This document shows positions 33,408-40,950 of a stretch of 64,000 nucleotides of DNA, piece by piece. Location: NCBI RefSeq assembly GCF_900095745.1, contig NZ_FMIR01000012.1:1-64000 (forward strand). The letters run 5' to 3'. The notes beneath the pieces are model-generated. The model saw only the letters and a program-made list of their open reading frames with translations. It was not told the DNA's origin and ran no database searches. The first letter of the stretch is position 1. Each line of letters opens with the position of its first letter. A program made the translations under genes and the position numbers. Source of the stretch: Microbacterium oxydans. Lineage in GTDB: Bacteria; Actinomycetota; Actinomycetes; Actinomycetales; Microbacteriaceae.

Positions 33408-33815
33408 CTAGCTGGCGAGCTGCTGCACCCGCTGGTACGTGACGCCGAGGATAGCGCCGGCTGCTTCGAGAGGGTAGCCGTCGGCGCGGAGCGCACGAGC
33501 TGCTTCGCGCCGGAGCCTGTCCGCTCGTTCTATCGCCGCCTCTCCGGCGGCCGTCGCGTCATTGCTGTCCGCGAGCAACTGCATAACTCGGCTGGGCGCA
33601 TCGATGACGACGTCAACCTCGACATCAGTGGGCTCGACATCAAGCCAGACGGACGCGAGGTCGGAGGCGGCTTTCTTGATTCCGCGGAAAGTGAGCGCGC
33701 TGCCCGTCGCCACGATCGTTGCGCCGCTGGGCGTCTCGGAGGTGAGCTCCGGAATCTCGATCGTCCACGATCCGTCGTCATCGCGGGAGGCGCGGGCACT
33801 GAGTCTGGTCGTCAT
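33408..33815 (-). CDS. HicB-like antitoxin
   Basis: The 135-aa protein has a partly degraded HicB fold (SARASRDDDGSWTIEIPELTSETPSGA, GIKKAASDLASVWL) with a long C-terminal helix and a terminal HTH-like segment (LEAAGAILGVTYQRVQQLA) for operator binding. ATG 33815 is preferred because GAAGGG lies upstream; ATG 33836 would overlap hicA by 10 bases. It neutralises the HicA toxin and probably represses the pair. Confidence 0.75.
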   Translation of the reverse strand: MTTRLSARASRDDDGSWTIEIPELTSETPSGATIVATGSALTFRGIKKAASDLASVWLDVEPTDVEVDVVIDAPSRVMQLLADSNDATAAGEAAIERADRLRREAARALRADGYPLEAAGAILGVTYQRVQQLAS

Positions 33816-33826
33816 GTCTCTGCCCT

Positions 33827-34036
33827 TCAATTCCATGCGCTCGGAGTGTTCGGGAACGCGGTCTGCACCTGGCGGACGATTCCGGCTTTTACTGTGTCAC
33901 CGTGGACCGGGATGGACAGCGTCTGCGTTCGGTCTCCGGACTGCCAGATGTGGTGGCTGCCGCGTGTGCGGGTGTTCTGCCAGCCTTGCCCGCGGAGGAA
34001 TCGCGAGACATCCCGGTACCTCTGCGGCTTGGTCAT
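33827..34036 (-). CDS. HicA-family mRNA interferase toxin
   Basis: The 69-aa protein begins MTKPQRYRDVSRFLRGQGW and carries the active-site segment GSHHIWQSGDR, with the conserved His of HicA, and PVHGDTVKAGIVRQV. It cuts mRNA when unbound. The gene precedes the antitoxin, as usual for hicAB. Base composition upstream drops sharply. The second ATG (34036) is chosen as it lies 6 bases after TAGCAT. Confidence 0.88.
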   Translation of the reverse strand: MTKPQRYRDVSRFLRGQGWQNTRTRGSHHIWQSGDRTQTLSIPVHGDTVKAGIVRQVQTAFPNTPSAWN

Positions 34037-34042
34037 CATTCT

Positions 34043-34072
34043 ATGCTAATGACGCTTGTACTGCGAGTACAA
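34043..34072 (-). promoter_or_regulatory. hicAB promoter with palindromic operator
   Basis: On the minus strand TTGTAC (34072-34067), an 18-base spacer and TAGCAT (34048-34043) form a promoter. A perfect palindrome TTGTACT-GCG-AGTACAA (34056-34072) covers the -35. It probably binds the HicB HTH. Confidence 0.7.
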
Positions 34073-34103
34073 ATACTGCTTGTTCTATTCCGGAGTACTG
34101 CTC

Positions 34104-35489
34104 TCAGGCGCTCGGCGCGAACGCCCCGACGCGGTACCTCGCGGCGCGGTGCGTGTCCTGTACGCGGTCTCCCTTGCCCTGCAGCTTGTTTCGCAGCGTG
34201 CCCGGCGTGTACTCGTTCGGGTAGACGCCGCGCTCGCGCAGGACCGGGATCACGTGCTCGATCACGTCCTGCCAGGTGCCGGGCGTGACCGCGTAGGCGA
34301 GGTTGAAGCCGTCGATGTCGGTCTCTTCGACCCAGGACTGCAGCTCGTCGGCGATCTCGACACCCGACCCGACGACCGTGGGGCCGAGGCCGCCGATCGC
34401 GTTGTGGCGTCCGAAGTCGCCGACGGTCCATTCGCGGCCGAGGTCGGCCTCTTCCTTGAGATGCTGCAGCACCGACTGGATCGCGTTCGACTCGACGTTC
34501 CCGACCGGCTCGTCCTCGGCGTACTGCGAGAGGTCGACGCCCATCCAGCCCGACATGAAGGTGAGCGCGCCCTCGGGGCTCGCATACGAGAGGTACTCGG
34601 CGTGCTTCGCGGTCGCCTCCTCGCTCGTCGCGGCGGTGATCACCGTGAGCAGTGTGTAGACGCGCGCGTCGTAGCGGTCGCGTCCGGCAGCTTCCAGGGC
34701 ATCGCGGATGCGCTTCACGGTGCCGGCGAGCACCTCCTTCGAAGGGGCGGCGACGAAGATGGCCTCGGCGTTCTCGGCCGCGAACTTCACTCCGCGCGGG
34801 CTCGCACCGGCCTGGTAGATCACCGGTGTGCGCTGCGGCGACGGCTCAGAGATGTGGATGCCGGGAACGCTGAAGTGCTTCCCCTCATGCCCGATCGGGT
34901 GCACCTTCGACGGGTCGGTGAAGATGCCGCGCTCGCGGTCCTCGACCACGGCATCGTCTTCCCACGAGCCCTCCCAGAGCTTGTAGAGCACCTCGACGTA
35001 CTCGTCCGCGTGGTCGTAACGGTCGTCGTGCGCGAGCTGATCCTCCTGGCCCATGTTGCGGGCGGCGCTGGGCAGGTATCCGGTCACGACGTTCCAGCCG
35101 ATCCGGCCCTGCGTCAGGTGGTCGAGCGTGCTCAGACGTCGCGCGAACGGGTAAGGGTGCTCGAACGCGGTGCCGGCTGTGATGCCGAATCCGAGGTTCT
35201 CGGTGACCGCGGCCATCGCGCTCACCAGCAGGATCGGGTCGTTCACGGGCACCTGGGCGCCGTTGCGGATCGCGGCCTCGTTCGTGCCGCCGTAGACGTC
35301 GTAGGTGCCGAGCACGTCGGCGATGAAGACGCCATCGAAGGTCGCGCTCTCCAGCAGCTTCGCCAGATCCGTCCAGTACGAGATCGTGTTGTAATGCCGC
35401 GACCGGTCGTCGGGGTGCCGCCACAGGCCGGACGACTGGTGGGCGACGCAGTTCATGTCGAAGGCGTTGAAGCGGATCTGACGGGTCAT
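34104..35489 (-). CDS. LLM-class flavin-dependent monooxygenase (NtaA/SnaA/DszA type)
   Basis: The 461-aa protein has the NtaA/DszA-type layout: a start with MTRQIRFNAFDMNCVAHQSS, then YWTDLAKLLESATFDGVFIADV, RLSTLDHLTQGRIGWNVVT, and LLTVITAATSEEATAKHAEY. These use reduced flavin to oxidise small organic molecules (nitrilotriacetate, sulfonates, dibenzothiophene sulfone and others). A partner flavin reductase is not nearby. It is downstream of the Phd/RelE genes but separated by a hairpin. Confidence 0.92.
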   Translation of the reverse strand: MTRQIRFNAFDMNCVAHQSSGLWRHPDDRSRHYNTISYWTDLAKLLESATFDGVFIADVLGTYDVYGGTNEAAIRNGAQVPVNDPILLVSAMAAVTENLGFGITAGTAFEHPYPFARRLSTLDHLTQGRIGWNVVTGYLPSAARNMGQEDQLAHDDRYDHADEYVEVLYKLWEGSWEDDAVVEDRERGIFTDPSKVHPIGHEGKHFSVPGIHISEPSPQRTPVIYQAGASPRGVKFAAENAEAIFVAAPSKEVLAGTVKRIRDALEAAGRDRYDARVYTLLTVITAATSEEATAKHAEYLSYASPEGALTFMSGWMGVDLSQYAEDEPVGNVESNAIQSVLQHLKEEADLGREWTVGDFGRHNAIGGLGPTVVGSGVEIADELQSWVEETDIDGFNLAYAVTPGTWQDVIEHVIPVLRERGVYPNEYTPGTLRNKLQGKGDRVQDTHRAARYRVGAFAPSA

Positions 35490-35542
35490 GCCCCCATGAA
35501 AGGCGAACGGCGCGGGGTGGTCCAGGGCCGCCGAAATGCGCG

Positions 35543-35563
35543 GACACATTCCGGGGATGTGTC
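35543..35563. terminator. Hairpin between RelE-type toxin and LLM genes
   Basis: GACACAT (35543-35549) and ATGTGTC (35557-35563) are perfect 7-bp arms with a 7-base centre. It may terminate the toxin-antitoxin transcript or be an operator for the LLM gene; sequence alone does not decide. Confidence 0.5.
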
Positions 35564-35574
35564 GGGCAGGGTGG

Positions 35575-35832
35575 TCAGCGCTCGTAGACGTCCCGCCGAT
35601 GACCCAGCGTGACGACCGCGACGATGAGCACGTCGTCGTCGATCGTGTAGATGATGCGGTAGTTCCCGACGCGGACGCGGAGTCCGTTGCGTCCCTGCAG
35701 CGCCTTCGTTCCCGGCGGGCGGGGGTTCTCGCCGAGCAGGGCGATGGCACCGCGGATCCGGTCGCGATCCTGATGGTCGACTTTCTTCAATGCTCGAACC
35801 GCAGCGGGGCGCAGTTCGATCCGATAACTCAC
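35575..35832 (-). CDS. RelE/ParE-family toxin
   Basis: The 85-aa protein (VSYRIELRPAAVRALKKVD...) has the RelE pattern: a helix pair followed by GTKALQGRNGLRVRVGNYRIIYTIDDDVLIVAVVTLGHRRDVY. The C-terminal Arg/His residues fit RelE-type ribosome-dependent mRNA cleavage. The GTG start overlaps the antitoxin stop by 4 bases (GTGA), so antitoxin and toxin are co-translated. Confidence 0.9.
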   Translation of the reverse strand: MSYRIELRPAAVRALKKVDHQDRDRIRGAIALLGENPRPPGTKALQGRNGLRVRVGNYRIIYTIDDDVLIVAVVTLGHRRDVYER

Positions 35833-36077
35833 GTCCAGCCCAGGTCGGCCTTTACCTGATCCCAGGGGATGTCCGGGCCTTCTTCGGCCATCGCCTCGTC
35901 GAACGCGGCCACGTCTTCGGCATCTTCGAGTGCCTCGATCATCCGCTCGTACTGCTCCGGGCTGACCACGACGGCGGCACGCTGACCGCGTCGCTCGATG
36001 AACACGGCCTCCTCCTGAGAGCGGGCGATGACCGTCGAGAGGTTGTTGCGCGCGTCGGCGACGCTGATCGTGGACAT
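35829..36077 (-). CDS. Phd/YefM-family antitoxin
   Basis: The 82-aa protein begins MSTISVADARNNLSTVIARSQE with the Phd/YefM fold and the R(R)GQRAAVVVSPEQYERM segment, then an acidic C-terminal tail (EDVAAFDEAMAEEGPDIPWD) that binds the toxin. It is the first gene of the pair. The ATG follows TACAAT by 6 bases. A palindrome covers the core promoter. Confidence 0.92.
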   Translation of the reverse strand: MSTISVADARNNLSTVIARSQEEAVFIERRGQRAAVVVSPEQYERMIEALEDAEDVAAFDEAMAEEGPDIPWDQVKADLGWT

Positions 36078-36083
36078 GGGCCA

Positions 36084-36112
36084 ATTGTACATCTTGAAGT
36101 CTGAGATGTACA
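36084..36112 (-). promoter_or_regulatory. Antitoxin promoter with inverted-repeat operator
   Basis: On the plus strand TGTACATCT (36086-36094) and AGATGTACA (36104-36112) are perfect 9-bp arms with a 9-base centre. On the minus strand TACAAT (36089-36084) is the -10, 6 bases before the antitoxin ATG. Repressor binding would cover both core elements. Confidence 0.75.
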
Positions 36113-36137
36113 TGATGCCGCGGCCAGGCGGTGGCAT

Positions 36138-36716
36138 CTACGAATCCGTGAATCGATCCTTCGGTCTCCGAGAATCGGCGACTGGGGAGGAGCTGCCCTC
36201 GCACAAGTCGGCGACGATGCGGGCGAGGATCGTAGGGAGCGTCTCCTCCGGGCCGATGCGGCCTTCCTCGACGAACTCGAGCGGCTGCCAGCCGTCGTAC
36301 CACGCGCGCATCTGCTCTGGACTGAAGGCGTCGCGCAGTTCTCGTGTCTCGTGGCGTCGGACGGTCTCCTCGAACCCGACGTCGAACTGGTAGATGCGAG
36401 TGACGCCTCGATGGTCCCGCCACAGCTGTTCCAACCGCCCGGCATAATCCCGGAGGTTGAAGACCCCGTCGAGGATGACGTCGTACCCCAGGTCCAGCGA
36501 TTGGCGGGCGACGGTGTCGATGAGTGCGGCGGCGTCGGCCGATCGAGACGCCTTCTCGCCGCCTGCCAGAAGCGTGCGCCGGAAATGGTCCTGATGGATG
36601 ACCGCGGTCTTGGCGCGGAGCAGCGGACGCAGCGATGTCGCCGTCGTCGTCTTGCCCGAACCGGAGTCGCCGCGGAACACGACAAGGCGAGTGTCCACTG
36701 ATCCCACGGCCGTCAT
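36138..36716 (-). CDS. P-loop kinase, zeta-toxin/AAA-like
   Basis: The 192-aa protein has a Walker A at 16-24 (GDSGSGKTT), a QDHFRRTLL segment and DLGYDVILDGVFNLRDYAG, as in zeta-toxin and chloramphenicol-phosphotransferase-like kinases. A LID-like basic stretch (VRRHETRELRDAF) follows. It probably phosphorylates a small molecule. It lies beside the Phd/RelE pair, but no epsilon-type antitoxin is adjacent, so it may be a metabolic kinase. It is divergent from the SAH-hydrolase-like operon. Confidence 0.75.
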   Translation of the reverse strand: MTAVGSVDTRLVVFRGDSGSGKTTTATSLRPLLRAKTAVIHQDHFRRTLLAGGEKASRSADAAALIDTVARQSLDLGYDVILDGVFNLRDYAGRLEQLWRDHRGVTRIYQFDVGFEETVRRHETRELRDAFSPEQMRAWYDGWQPLEFVEEGRIGPEETLPTILARIVADLCEGSSSPVADSRRPKDRFTDS

Positions 36717-36785
36717 CCCTCAAGTCTCACATTCGGGCGGATCGCGTGGCGTCATCTGCTGGCATTCACCCGCCCCCACGGGCTC

Positions 36786-36791
36786 TACCCT
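36786..36791 (+). promoter_or_regulatory. -10 box of a leaderless GTG promoter
   Basis: TACCCT is followed by exactly 6 bases and GTG 36798. There is no ribosome site, so the SAH-hydrolase-like message is probably leaderless. Confidence 0.6.
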
Positions 36792-36797
36792 TGACAG

Positions 36798-38240
36798 GTG
36801 ACCGACGAGACCGTGACCGCCCAGCGTCTGGTGCGCCGCTTCGCCCGCGAGACCAACCTGCTCGTGTCGGGTCGGGACTTCTCGGTCGTCGGGACGGATG
36901 CCGTGGCCGATGCACTGCGTCAGCTGCTGCCCGCGCTCGGTGCACACCTGGGCGACGACGGCGTCACGTTCGTGACGGGGGAGGCGCCCGAGATCCTCCT
37001 CGACGGCCACCCGTTGCCGGTGCGGAAGACCGCCGAGGACCGCGTGGATGCGGCCGGACGCCACATGCCCGTCTCGTCGGACCTCGCCCGGCGTCTCGGC
37101 GAGGCCGGGACCGTGCGCGACGTCCGGATCGGCATCGCGATGGTGCTCGAACCCAAGACCGCCCAACTCGCCCTGCTGCTGCGGGATGCCGGAGCCACGG
37201 TCACCGTCTACGCGCACCCCGACGAGATCGACGTCGAGGTGGCCGCGGTGCTGCGCGCCCGGGGTATCCCCGTCGACGGCGACCCGGCGCTCGCGGGAGC
37301 GGCCGAACGCGCCGCCGCCGTGGCGTTCCTGCGCCGCGGATTCGACCTGCTGCTCGATGACGGCTCGCATCTGATCCGCCTCGCGCATGAGGAGGGCCTA
37401 GCCGTAGAAATGAAGGGCGCGGCGGAGGAGACGACGAGTGGACTCACCCCGCTGCGGCTGATGGAGCGCGAAGGCGTGCTCGAGATCCCCGTCATCGCCG
37501 TGAACGACGCCCTCACCAAGACCTCCTTCGACAACCGCTACGGCACCGGCCAGTCGTGCGTGTTCGCGATCGCCGATGCGCTGGATGCCGCGGGCATCGA
37601 CATCCGCGACCAGCCCGCGGTCGTGGTCGGATACGGCCCCGTCGGCGAGGGCGTCGCCGCGCACCTGCGGGCACTCGGCGTCGAGGTCGCGGTCACGGAG
37701 ACAGACCCCGTCCGCGCGCTCCGCGCCGCCCACGACGGCCACCGCATCGGCCGGCTGCACGACCTCGCACCGGGCGCACTCGTCGTCTCGGCCACGGGCG
37801 CTCCGCACACGGTCGACGTCGAAGTCCTGCGCACGGCGGCGGTCGTCGCGGTCGCGGGCGGCGTTCCGCACGAGATCGACCTCGACCCCTCGACGCTGCA
37901 ACAGTACGCGGACGAGAACGGCGAAGCCTCTCCGTTCGTCGAACGCGCCGGAGACGGGGCGCTCGTCATCGCCCGCGGTGGCTGCGTGAACCTGTCGGCT
38001 GGCGAGGGCAACCCGATCGAGATCATGGATCTGTCGTTCGCGGTGCAGCTCTTCGCCGTCGAGCATCTGCTCACGCACGACCTGCCCGCCGGAGTGCATC
38101 CGCTCCCGCCCGAGGCCGACACCACGATCGGCACGGCCGCACTCGCCGTCCGCGGAGAGCGCATCGACGAGCGCAGCCCCGCGCAGGTCGATGCACTGCG
38201 CGAGTGGCGCTCGCCGCGATTCCGGGGAGCATCCGCATGA
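36798..38240 (+). CDS. Divergent S-adenosylhomocysteine hydrolase homologue
   Basis: The 480-aa protein has the AdoHcy hydrolase core. The NAD-binding motif GYGPVGEG is at 278-285, the EETTSGL segment at 210-216, and VNDALTKTSFDNRYGTGQS at about 235-253 matches the family NDSVTKSKFDN region. The LLDDGSHL stretch (185-192) matches the DDGGD loop. The N-terminal substrate segment lacks the usual SLHMTIQTA, and the conserved C-terminal KPxxYRY tail is absent. So it probably acts on a modified substrate, perhaps deaminated S-inosylhomocysteine, as inferred from the adjacent deaminase gene. It overlaps that gene by ATGA. Confidence 0.8.
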   Translation: MTDETVTAQRLVRRFARETNLLVSGRDFSVVGTDAVADALRQLLPALGAHLGDDGVTFVTGEAPEILLDGHPLPVRKTAEDRVDAAGRHMPVSSDLARRLGEAGTVRDVRIGIAMVLEPKTAQLALLLRDAGATVTVYAHPDEIDVEVAAVLRARGIPVDGDPALAGAAERAAAVAFLRRGFDLLLDDGSHLIRLAHEEGLAVEMKGAAEETTSGLTPLRLMEREGVLEIPVIAVNDALTKTSFDNRYGTGQSCVFAIADALDAAGIDIRDQPAVVVGYGPVGEGVAAHLRALGVEVAVTETDPVRALRAAHDGHRIGRLHDLAPGALVVSATGAPHTVDVEVLRTAAVVAVAGGVPHEIDLDPSTLQQYADENGEASPFVERAGDGALVIARGGCVNLSAGEGNPIEIMDLSFAVQLFAVEHLLTHDLPAGVHPLPPEADTTIGTAALAVRGERIDERSPAQVDALREWRSPRFRGASA

Positions 38241-39595
38241 CCGTCGTCACCGTCTACTCCGCCGGGCTCGTGGTGCCGATCACCGCGCCACCGATCGTCG
38301 ACGGCGCGGTCGCCGTGCGCGACGGCCGCATCATGCACGTGGGCGAGCGCGAGTGGGTGCTGCGGTCGCTGTCCGAGCGCGGGATCGAGGCCGACGAGGT
38401 GCACTGGCCCGGCGTGCTGACCCCGGGTCTCGTGAACGCGCACACCCACCTGCAGTACACCGGCATGGCCTCGGTCGGCCGCGGACAGTACGACGGGTTC
38501 GACGACTGGGTGCGGGCGTTCGACCCGGTCTACGAGGGCGGGCGCGACTGGGCCGCGGATGCCGCCGACGGCGCGGCACAGGCGCTGCGCTCGGGCACGA
38601 CAGCGGTGGCCGACGTCGTGACCGACCGCGCGGCGGCGACCGCCCTGCACGACGCCCGACTGCACGGCATCACCTACTGGGAGGTGATGAGCTGGACCAA
38701 CGACGACTGGGCGCGCACCGGACGCGCGCAGGTCGAGCGGGCCCTCGACGCGCTGCCGACCCCGCCCGGGACTGGCCTGTCGCCGCACGCTCCGTACTCG
38801 CTCGACATCGAGCCGCTGCTGGAGATCCCCGACATCGTGCGTGAGCGCGGCGGACGCATCCATATCCACCTCGGCGAGGCCGCGTTCGAGAGCGAATTCG
38901 CGCACGAGCATCCGCAGGCCTGGCACACGGCCGGTCTCGCCAGCTTCCAAGAGCTGCGCAAGGCCGGATTCGGGACCAGCGCCACCGAGTTCGTCGACCA
39001 GCTCGGCGTGCTCGGTCCCGACTGCCACATCGCGCACGGCGTGTACATGAGCGCCCGAGACCGTGCCATCCTGCGGGAGCGCCGCACCACCGTGGCACTG
39101 TGCCCGCGCTCGAACGCCGTCATCGGACTCGAGGAGCCGCCCATCGCCGCGTACCTGCGCGAAGGCAGCCCGATCGCCGTCGGCACCGACTCCCTGTCGT
39201 CCAGCCCCTCGCTCGACGTGCTCGCCGATGTGGCGGAGCTCGCCCGCATCGCCCGGTCGCAGGGCTACACCGACCGCGACCTGCACGCGCGACTGCTCGG
39301 TGCCGCGACCCTCGGCGGCGCGCACGCCATGGGGATCGACGTCGGCCCCGAACGCACCGGATACCTCGCCGTCGGCGCTCTCGCCGACCTCACTTTCTTC
39401 GACATCCCGGCCGGCCCGGATGCCGTCGCCGATCTCGTCGAGCACGGGGCCGGCCGCACCGCCGCGACGGTCGTCTCCGGCGAGGTGCGCTACGCGATCG
39501 AGTCCTTCGAGCGCGCCGCCGTCGAATCCGCACCCGTCGAATCCGCACCCGCCGAATCCCGACCCGTCGAACCCGCATCCGGAGGTTCCGCATGA
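38237..39595 (+). CDS. SAH/MTA-deaminase-type amidohydrolase
   Basis: The 452-aa TIM-barrel amidohydrolase has the metal motif VNAHTHLQ (usually HxH), the central segments IHLGEA and HIAHGVYM, and the late GTDSLSSSPSLDV carrying the metal Asp. These match the S-adenosylhomocysteine/5'-methylthioadenosine deaminase and chlorohydrolase group. The C-terminus ends with four 5-residue repeats (VESAP, VESAP, AESRP, VEPAS). It probably removes an amino group from an adenosine thioether. It overlaps both neighbours by 4 bases. Confidence 0.82.
   Translation: MTVVTVYSAGLVVPITAPPIVDGAVAVRDGRIMHVGEREWVLRSLSERGIEADEVHWPGVLTPGLVNAHTHLQYTGMASVGRGQYDGFDDWVRAFDPVYEGGRDWAADAADGAAQALRSGTTAVADVVTDRAAATALHDARLHGITYWEVMSWTNDDWARTGRAQVERALDALPTPPGTGLSPHAPYSLDIEPLLEIPDIVRERGGRIHIHLGEAAFESEFAHEHPQAWHTAGLASFQELRKAGFGTSATEFVDQLGVLGPDCHIAHGVYMSARDRAILRERRTTVALCPRSNAVIGLEEPPIAAYLREGSPIAVGTDSLSSSPSLDVLADVAELARIARSQGYTDRDLHARLLGAATLGGAHAMGIDVGPERTGYLAVGALADLTFFDIPAGPDAVADLVEHGAGRTAATVVSGEVRYAIESFERAAVESAPVESAPAESRPVEPASGGSA
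39521..39580 (+). repeat. Four tandem 15-bp repeats in the amidohydrolase gene
   Basis: Units at 39521, 39536, 39551 and 39566, the first two identical (GTCGAATCCGCACCC), encode the VESAP-like C-terminal tail. They probably arose by slippage; copy number may vary between strains. Confidence 0.85.
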
Positions 39596-40020
39596 CACCG
39601 CGCCCCGCGACCGCCGAACGGCTCGACCTCGCCGCGCACCCCGAGGGCGGCTGGTTCCGTCGCACGTGGACGAGCCCGCTGCCCGTGGAGACGCCGAACG
39701 GCCCGCGCCCGGCCGCCACCTGCATCCACTACCTGCTGCTGCCCACCGAGCGCAGCGAATGGCACGTCGTGACCAGTGACGAACTGTGGCTCTGGCACGG
39801 TCCGGGGCGACTCGAACTCCGCCTCGGCGGCGACGGTGCGGAACCGGGCGCGGCGACCACGGTCGTACTCGGCCCCGACGATGCCGCCCAGGTGCTGGTT
39901 CCCGCCGGTATCTGGCAGGCCGCCCGCCCGCTCGATGCCGACGAGGCACTGGTCTCGTGCTTCGTGTCTCCAGGTTTCGATTTCGCCGATTGGCGTCTCG
40001 CCGAATCGCCTACTCTGTAG
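39592..40020 (+). CDS. DUF985-family cupin protein
   Basis: The 142-aa cupin has the DUF985 pattern: DLAAHPEGGWFRRTWTSP, CIHYLLLPTERSEWHVVTSDELWLWHGPG and VLVPAGIWQAARP. It overlaps the amidohydrolase gene by 4 bases, with GGAGG before the ATG. Cupins of this family are of unsettled function; binding of a small polar ligand or metal is likely. A regulatory or isomerase role in the salvage operon is a guess. Confidence 0.82.
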   Translation: MTPRPATAERLDLAAHPEGGWFRRTWTSPLPVETPNGPRPAATCIHYLLLPTERSEWHVVTSDELWLWHGPGRLELRLGGDGAEPGAATTVVLGPDDAAQVLVPAGIWQAARPLDADEALVSCFVSPGFDFADWRLAESPTL

Positions 40021-40095
40021 AGGCAGACCGTCTCTGCAGAAGCAGACCCGCCTGCCTCGCCGTCTCCACCACACCCTTCTCGCACTGGAGTCATC

Positions 40096-40950
40096 GTGCC
40101 CTTCGCTCCCTCCCTCCGCCGCGCGGCAGCCGCAGCCGCTGCCGCCGCCCTCGCCATCACCCTCGCCGCCTGCAGCGCCCCCGCTGCCGAGACCGGATCC
40201 GGCAGCGGTGACGACTCGGGCCTGCAGACCGTGACCGAGGGCAAGCTCACGATCGCGACCGGCGAGCCCAACTACGAGCCCTGGTTCGTCGATGACGACC
40301 CCTCCAACGGCGAGGGCTTCGAGGGTGCGGTCGCGAATGCGGTCGCCGAGCAGCTCGGCTACAAGGCCGACGACATCGTCTGGGTGCGCACGACCTTCGA
40401 CGGCGCCATCGCGCCGGGCCCGAAGGACTGGGACATCAACCTGCAGCAGTTCTCCATCACGGATGACCGCAAGAAGGCCGTCGACTTCTCGTCGCCGTAC
40501 TACACGACCACGCAGGCCGTGGTCGCGGTCGGCGACTCGCCCGCGGCATCCGCGACGACCATCGACGAGCTCAAGGCCACCAAGGTCGGCGTCGCCAGCG
40601 GCACCACCAGCTACACGGTCGCCAAGGCCGAGCTGGGCGAAGCGAACCTCAGCGTCTTCAACTCGGTCGACGACGTCGTGCTCGCCCTCAAGGGTGGCCA
40701 GATCGACGCCATGATCACCGACCTCCCCGGCGCTTTCTACGTCGTCGGCGCACAGCTCGACGACGGCGTCGTGACCGGACAGTTCGCCGGGGCCGACGGC
40801 GGCGACGATTTCGGCATCGTGCTGCCCAAGGGCTCGGCGCTCACGCCGGCCGTGACTGACGCGGTCGACGCCCTGCGTGAAGACGGAACGCTCGACGAGC
40901 TGCAGCAGAAGTGGCTCAGCGACGCGGTCGACGTCCCCGTCTTCAAATGA
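40096..40950 (+). CDS. Polar amino-acid ABC binding lipoprotein (SBP_bac_3)
   Basis: The 284-aa binding protein has lipobox ITLAAC (Cys near residue 25). The mature protein has LTIATGEPNYEPWFVD, GFEGAVANAVAEQL, FSITDDRKKAVDFSSPYY and VGVASGTTSYTV, the type-3 family that binds amino acids and related zwitterions. The GTG start at 40096 is used. It overlaps the permease by ATGA. The ligand is inferred from context to be a thioether nucleoside amino acid such as SAH. Confidence 0.92.
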   Translation: MPFAPSLRRAAAAAAAAALAITLAACSAPAAETGSGSGDDSGLQTVTEGKLTIATGEPNYEPWFVDDDPSNGEGFEGAVANAVAEQLGYKADDIVWVRTTFDGAIAPGPKDWDINLQQFSITDDRKKAVDFSSPYYTTTQAVVAVGDSPAASATTIDELKATKVGVASGTTSYTVAKAELGEANLSVFNSVDDVVLALKGGQIDAMITDLPGAFYVVGAQLDDGVVTGQFAGADGGDDFGIVLPKGSALTPAVTDAVDALREDGTLDELQQKWLSDAVDVPVFK

